Shown: positions 6,424 through 7,663 of the stretch, piece after piece
How positions within the stretch are numbered: position 1 is the first letter of the stretch
Layout of the letters: each line of letters begins with the position of its first letter
Made by a program: the position numbers and the translations under genes
The notes under the pieces: model-generated
What the model was told of the DNA's origin: nothing
The model's database searches: none
Seen by the model: the letters and a program-made list of their open reading frames with translations, nothing else
DNA from: Betaproteobacteria bacterium HGW-Betaproteobacteria-20
GTDB lineage: Bacteria; Pseudomonadota; Gammaproteobacteria; Burkholderiales; Methylophilaceae
Direction of reading: 5' to 3'
DNA: 7,663 nucleotides
Assembly: GCA_002842195.1 (NCBI GenBank)
Contig: PHCL01000056.1
Coordinates: 1 to 7,663 of the forward strand

Positions 6424-6486
6424 ATGCTTCATGAAGTGGAAGAATTAGACAAACTTTTATTTATCAAGCTGTTAACTGATGTATAG
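6424..6486 (+). other. Possible 20-codon small ORF
   Basis: An ATG at 6424 opens 20 sense codons beginning MLHEVEELDKLL and ending LLTDV, closed by TAG. The composition (alternating acidic and leucine residues) would suit a short amphipathic helix. There is no Shine-Dalgarno upstream, only TTGACA two bases earlier, so initiation there is doubtful. It may be chance or a gene remnant. Confidence 0.12.
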
Positions 6487-6505
6487 TGATGTTTTAGATT
6501 AACAG
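6469..6505. repeat. Inverted repeat CTGTTAA/TTAACAG
   Basis: Perfect 7-bp arms lie at 6469-6475 and 6499-6505, separated by 23 bp. Such spaced dyads can bind a dimeric regulator, but no consensus is recognised. It is about 215 bp upstream of the PEP-CTERM gene and 95 bp after dhaK. Confidence 0.4.
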
Positions 6506-6635
6506 TTATGTTACATTTATGCTTAGCCTCGGCATGCTAGAAGCGTTTAACGTATATTTCAGGAACTTTTATCGATAATTACCGTCGCATGTGGATATGG
6601 AGATATAGTTTCCCAGTAATTTTCACTTTGAAAAT

Positions 6636-6682
6636 GCCAATTAGAAAAATACTGATTTGGCTGAACCCCTTAACCTCAAGGG
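6636..6682 (+). promoter_or_regulatory. Two adjacent hairpins in the PEP-CTERM gene leader
   Basis: GCCAA-TTAG (6636-6644) can pair with CTGA-TTTGGC (6652-6661) around an A-rich loop, giving about nine pairs with one bulged T and one G-U. Next comes CCCTT (6667-6671) / AAGGG (6678-6682) with a six-nt loop. No T tract follows. The pair ends about 20 nt before the AAGGA Shine-Dalgarno (6704-6708), so if transcribed it would sit in the 5' UTR. Confidence 0.35.
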
Positions 6683-6718
6683 ATGATTAATTAAACTTAT
6701 AAAAAGGATATTTAAGAG

Positions 6719-7372
6719 ATGAAAATTACTTTCAAATCTTTGTCAGCAATCATACCGCTAATGTTTAGCTTGTCTAGCGGTACTGCGAACGCAGAATGGG
6801 TTGAACTTGGCACCGTAGATTCAGGATTCTCATTCAGTAGATTGTTTAATCTTGACACCAGTGATTATGTCAGTGAGCAAAATGTCGCTTCCAACTCGCT
6901 CACTTTCAGTCTTGCCAACACGCAGACCTTAACGTTCTTTGCAGATAGCTTTGCTTTTACCAACGATTCTACTGAATTCCGACAGATTGACCTGTTAAAC
7001 CAGGGCTTGGCCAATGGGGATACTCATGACGTTAACTTTATCACCAGTATCGGTGACTTCTATAATGGCTTGGATGGTCAAGCACCAATTCTGACTTACG
7101 AGCTTGGGCCAGGGGTTTATCAGGTGAACTACAAAGTGCTTGGTCAAGAACTTGGCTGGTCAGCAGACCGGGTAGTCGGCACAGCGGTAGAAGGATTAGG
7201 TAATTATCGCTTGGGCTTTAATGTTGGCGAGACAATCGTAACTGACTTACTAAATGCACCTGCTGTAGCCGCAGTCCCAGAGCCAGAAACCTACGCTATG
7301 TTGCTTACTGGTTTGCTTTTGATTGGGTTTAGCGCAGCACGTCGCAATGCCGCTGGCAAACGCTTGGTTTAG
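6719..7372 (+). CDS. PEP-CTERM sorting-domain protein (secreted, function unknown)
   Basis: The product has 217 residues. A Sec signal peptide (1-25: basic MKITFK, hydrophobic core, cleavage after ANA) is followed by a cysteine-free mature region rich in Asp, Asn, Ser and Thr with alternating hydrophobics, suggesting a beta-sandwich. The C-terminus carries the three-part PEP-CTERM signal: VPEPETYAML (186-195), a hydrophobic helix (about 193-206) and a short basic tail with RR at 208-209. In this family an exosortase removes the signal in the inner membrane, and the proteins are exported in association with exopolysaccharide or biofilm. The central region matches no enzyme I recognise; phrases such as LGPGVYQVNYKVLG recall FxDxFxF-type PEP-CTERM proteins, a class defined by similarity rather than function. 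No exosortase is in the window. The start at 6719 has AAGGA about 10 nt upstream. Confidence 0.9.
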   Translation: MKITFKSLSAIIPLMFSLSSGTANAEWVELGTVDSGFSFSRLFNLDTSDYVSEQNVASNSLTFSLANTQTLTFFADSFAFTNDSTEFRQIDLLNQGLANGDTHDVNFITSIGDFYNGLDGQAPILTYELGPGVYQVNYKVLGQELGWSADRVVGTAVEGLGNYRLGFNVGETIVTDLLNAPAVAAVPEPETYAMLLTGLLLIGFSAARRNAAGKRLV

Positions 7373-7387
7373 GTAATTACATCTATA

Positions 7388-7415
7388 ACAAAAGTATTGA
7401 GTGCACTACTTTTGT
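7388..7415 (+). terminator. Stem-loop after the PEP-CTERM gene, possible transcript end
   Basis: ACAAAAGTA (7388-7396) and TACTTTTGT (7407-7415) are perfect 9-bp inverted copies with a ten-nt loop containing GTGCAC. It begins 15 nt after the stop codon. The stem is AT-rich and lacks a following T run, so it is a weak intrinsic terminator at best and may instead protect the 3' end. Confidence 0.45.
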
Positions 7416-7566
7416 CAGCATGGCAAGTATAAAAGCCGAAAGAACAAAGTCAGTAACTGGGTGGTTACTTTCCATGCACGTCAATTAATATTTATATATA
7501 GCCGATTCTTTAAATAATGGCAGTAAAGCCATTGAAAAGTCGCGATGGAACACTGTAAATCGCGAG

Positions 7567-7638
7567 CCAGTATTTGGCTTCCCCACATAATATATGAGCT
7601 ATACCAGTGCTTGGCATCCCCGCAGAATATATCTGCTA
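7567..7638. repeat. Degenerate 35-bp direct repeat, two copies, 37-bp period
   Basis: The copies at 7567-7601 and 7604-7638 match at about 28 of 35 positions. Shared blocks are CCAGT, TTGGC, TCCCC, AATATAT and GCTA. Within copy 2, GCAGA (7622-7626) and TCTGC (7632-7636) form a short hairpin; in copy 1 the same place holds CATA/TATG, so the dyad is kept while the bases change. Copy 2 runs directly into a second dyad (7631-7646). Confidence 0.7.
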
Positions 7639-7646
7639 AAGCAGAT
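7622..7646. repeat. Three-arm inverted repeat with competing hairpins
   Basis: GCAGA (7622-7626), TCTGC (7632-7636) and GCAGA (7641-7645) lie in sequence, so the middle arm can pair with either outer arm. The right-hand option, ATCTGC (7631-7636) with GCAGAT (7641-7646) around TAAA, is the longer stem. No T tract follows. Confidence 0.6.
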
Positions 7647-7663
7647 TATTCATGCGTGAAAGC

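Larger units (their letters stand above)
6374..6718. other. Gene-poor region between dhaK and the PEP-CTERM gene
   Basis: I see no convincing gene here. It holds, in order: a GGGTAA/TTACCC inverted repeat (6376-6381 / 6395-6400) just after the dhaK stop, without a T tract; the palindrome CTTCATGAAG (6427-6436); a 20-codon frame (6424-6486); a CTGTTAA/TTAACAG inverted repeat (6469-6475 / 6499-6505); and two adjacent hairpins (6636-6661 and 6667-6682) close to the PEP-CTERM start. A TTGACA at 6417-6422 matches the -35 consensus exactly but has only a poor -10 partner (around 6441-6447). The promoter of the PEP-CTERM gene probably lies in this region but I could not place it. Confidence 0.6.
7416..7663. 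other. Non-coding, hairpin-rich right end
   Basis: No gene is supported here. Besides the terminator-like stem just before it, the stretch holds AGTAAC/GTTACT (7452-7457 / 7464-7469), AATGGC/GCCATT (7516-7521 / 7528-7533), TCGCGAT/ATCGCGA (7540-7546 / 7559-7565), and a degenerate direct repeat at 7567-7638. An ATG at 7652 (MRES to the edge) has no Shine-Dalgarno and cannot be judged. Confidence 0.55.

Noticed and set aside
7567..7638. CRISPR array
   Set aside because: Only two imperfect copies separated by 2 bp, so no spacers, and no cas genes.
7652..7663. Start of a further gene at the right edge (ATG, MRES)
   Set aside because: Four codons only, no Shine-Dalgarno, and no recognisable N-terminus.

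Overview
The window looks like chromosomal DNA of a betaproteobacterium, most plausibly a methylotroph of the Methylophilaceae (Methylotenera-like). This rests on the moderate-to-low GC content, an argD-argF pair in betaproteobacterial style, a MoxY-like sensor kinase with its NarL-type partner, and a PEP-CTERM surface/exported protein. The taxon is inferred from gene content only; no database comparison was possible.

Layout, left to right. Positions 1-1240 (minus strand) hold the end of an arginine-biosynthesis operon: argD, then the first eight codons of a gene that reads like argF, running off the left edge. The argD-argF spacer is built of 17-bp tandem copies of the argF start region. Positions 1241-1538 are a divergent intergenic region. 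It carries a rho-independent-terminator-like hairpin in the argD leader and a possible Arg-rich leader peptide. Positions 1539-2420 (plus) encode a 10-TM EamA/DMT transporter whose start codon sits in a perfect 14-bp tandem duplication. Positions 2460-4476 (minus) encode a sensor kinase followed by its LuxR/NarL response regulator, convergent with the transporter.

Positions 4608-6373 (plus) encode the two subunits of dihydroxyacetone kinase in the order dhaL-dhaK, divergent from the sensor kinase. No PTS-type dhaM is present in the window. Positions 6374-6718 are a gene-poor leader rich in inverted repeats. Positions 6719-7372 encode a secreted PEP-CTERM protein. Positions 7373-7663 are non-coding as far as I can see and carry several hairpins plus a degenerate 35-bp direct repeat.

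The genes do not form one obvious system. Arginine synthesis, a transporter of unknown substrate, a two-component system, DHA phosphorylation and an exosortase substrate are neighbours. The one attractive functional link is that the kinase/regulator pair resembles MoxY/MoxX-type systems of C1 metabolism and lies head-to-head with dhaLK; this is an inference. I see no mobile element, CRISPR, RNA gene or defence system. The most unusual sequence-level signals are the tandem duplications around translation starts (argF, eamA), the argD leader with a terminator-like hairpin, and the repeat/hairpin block after the PEP-CTERM gene.
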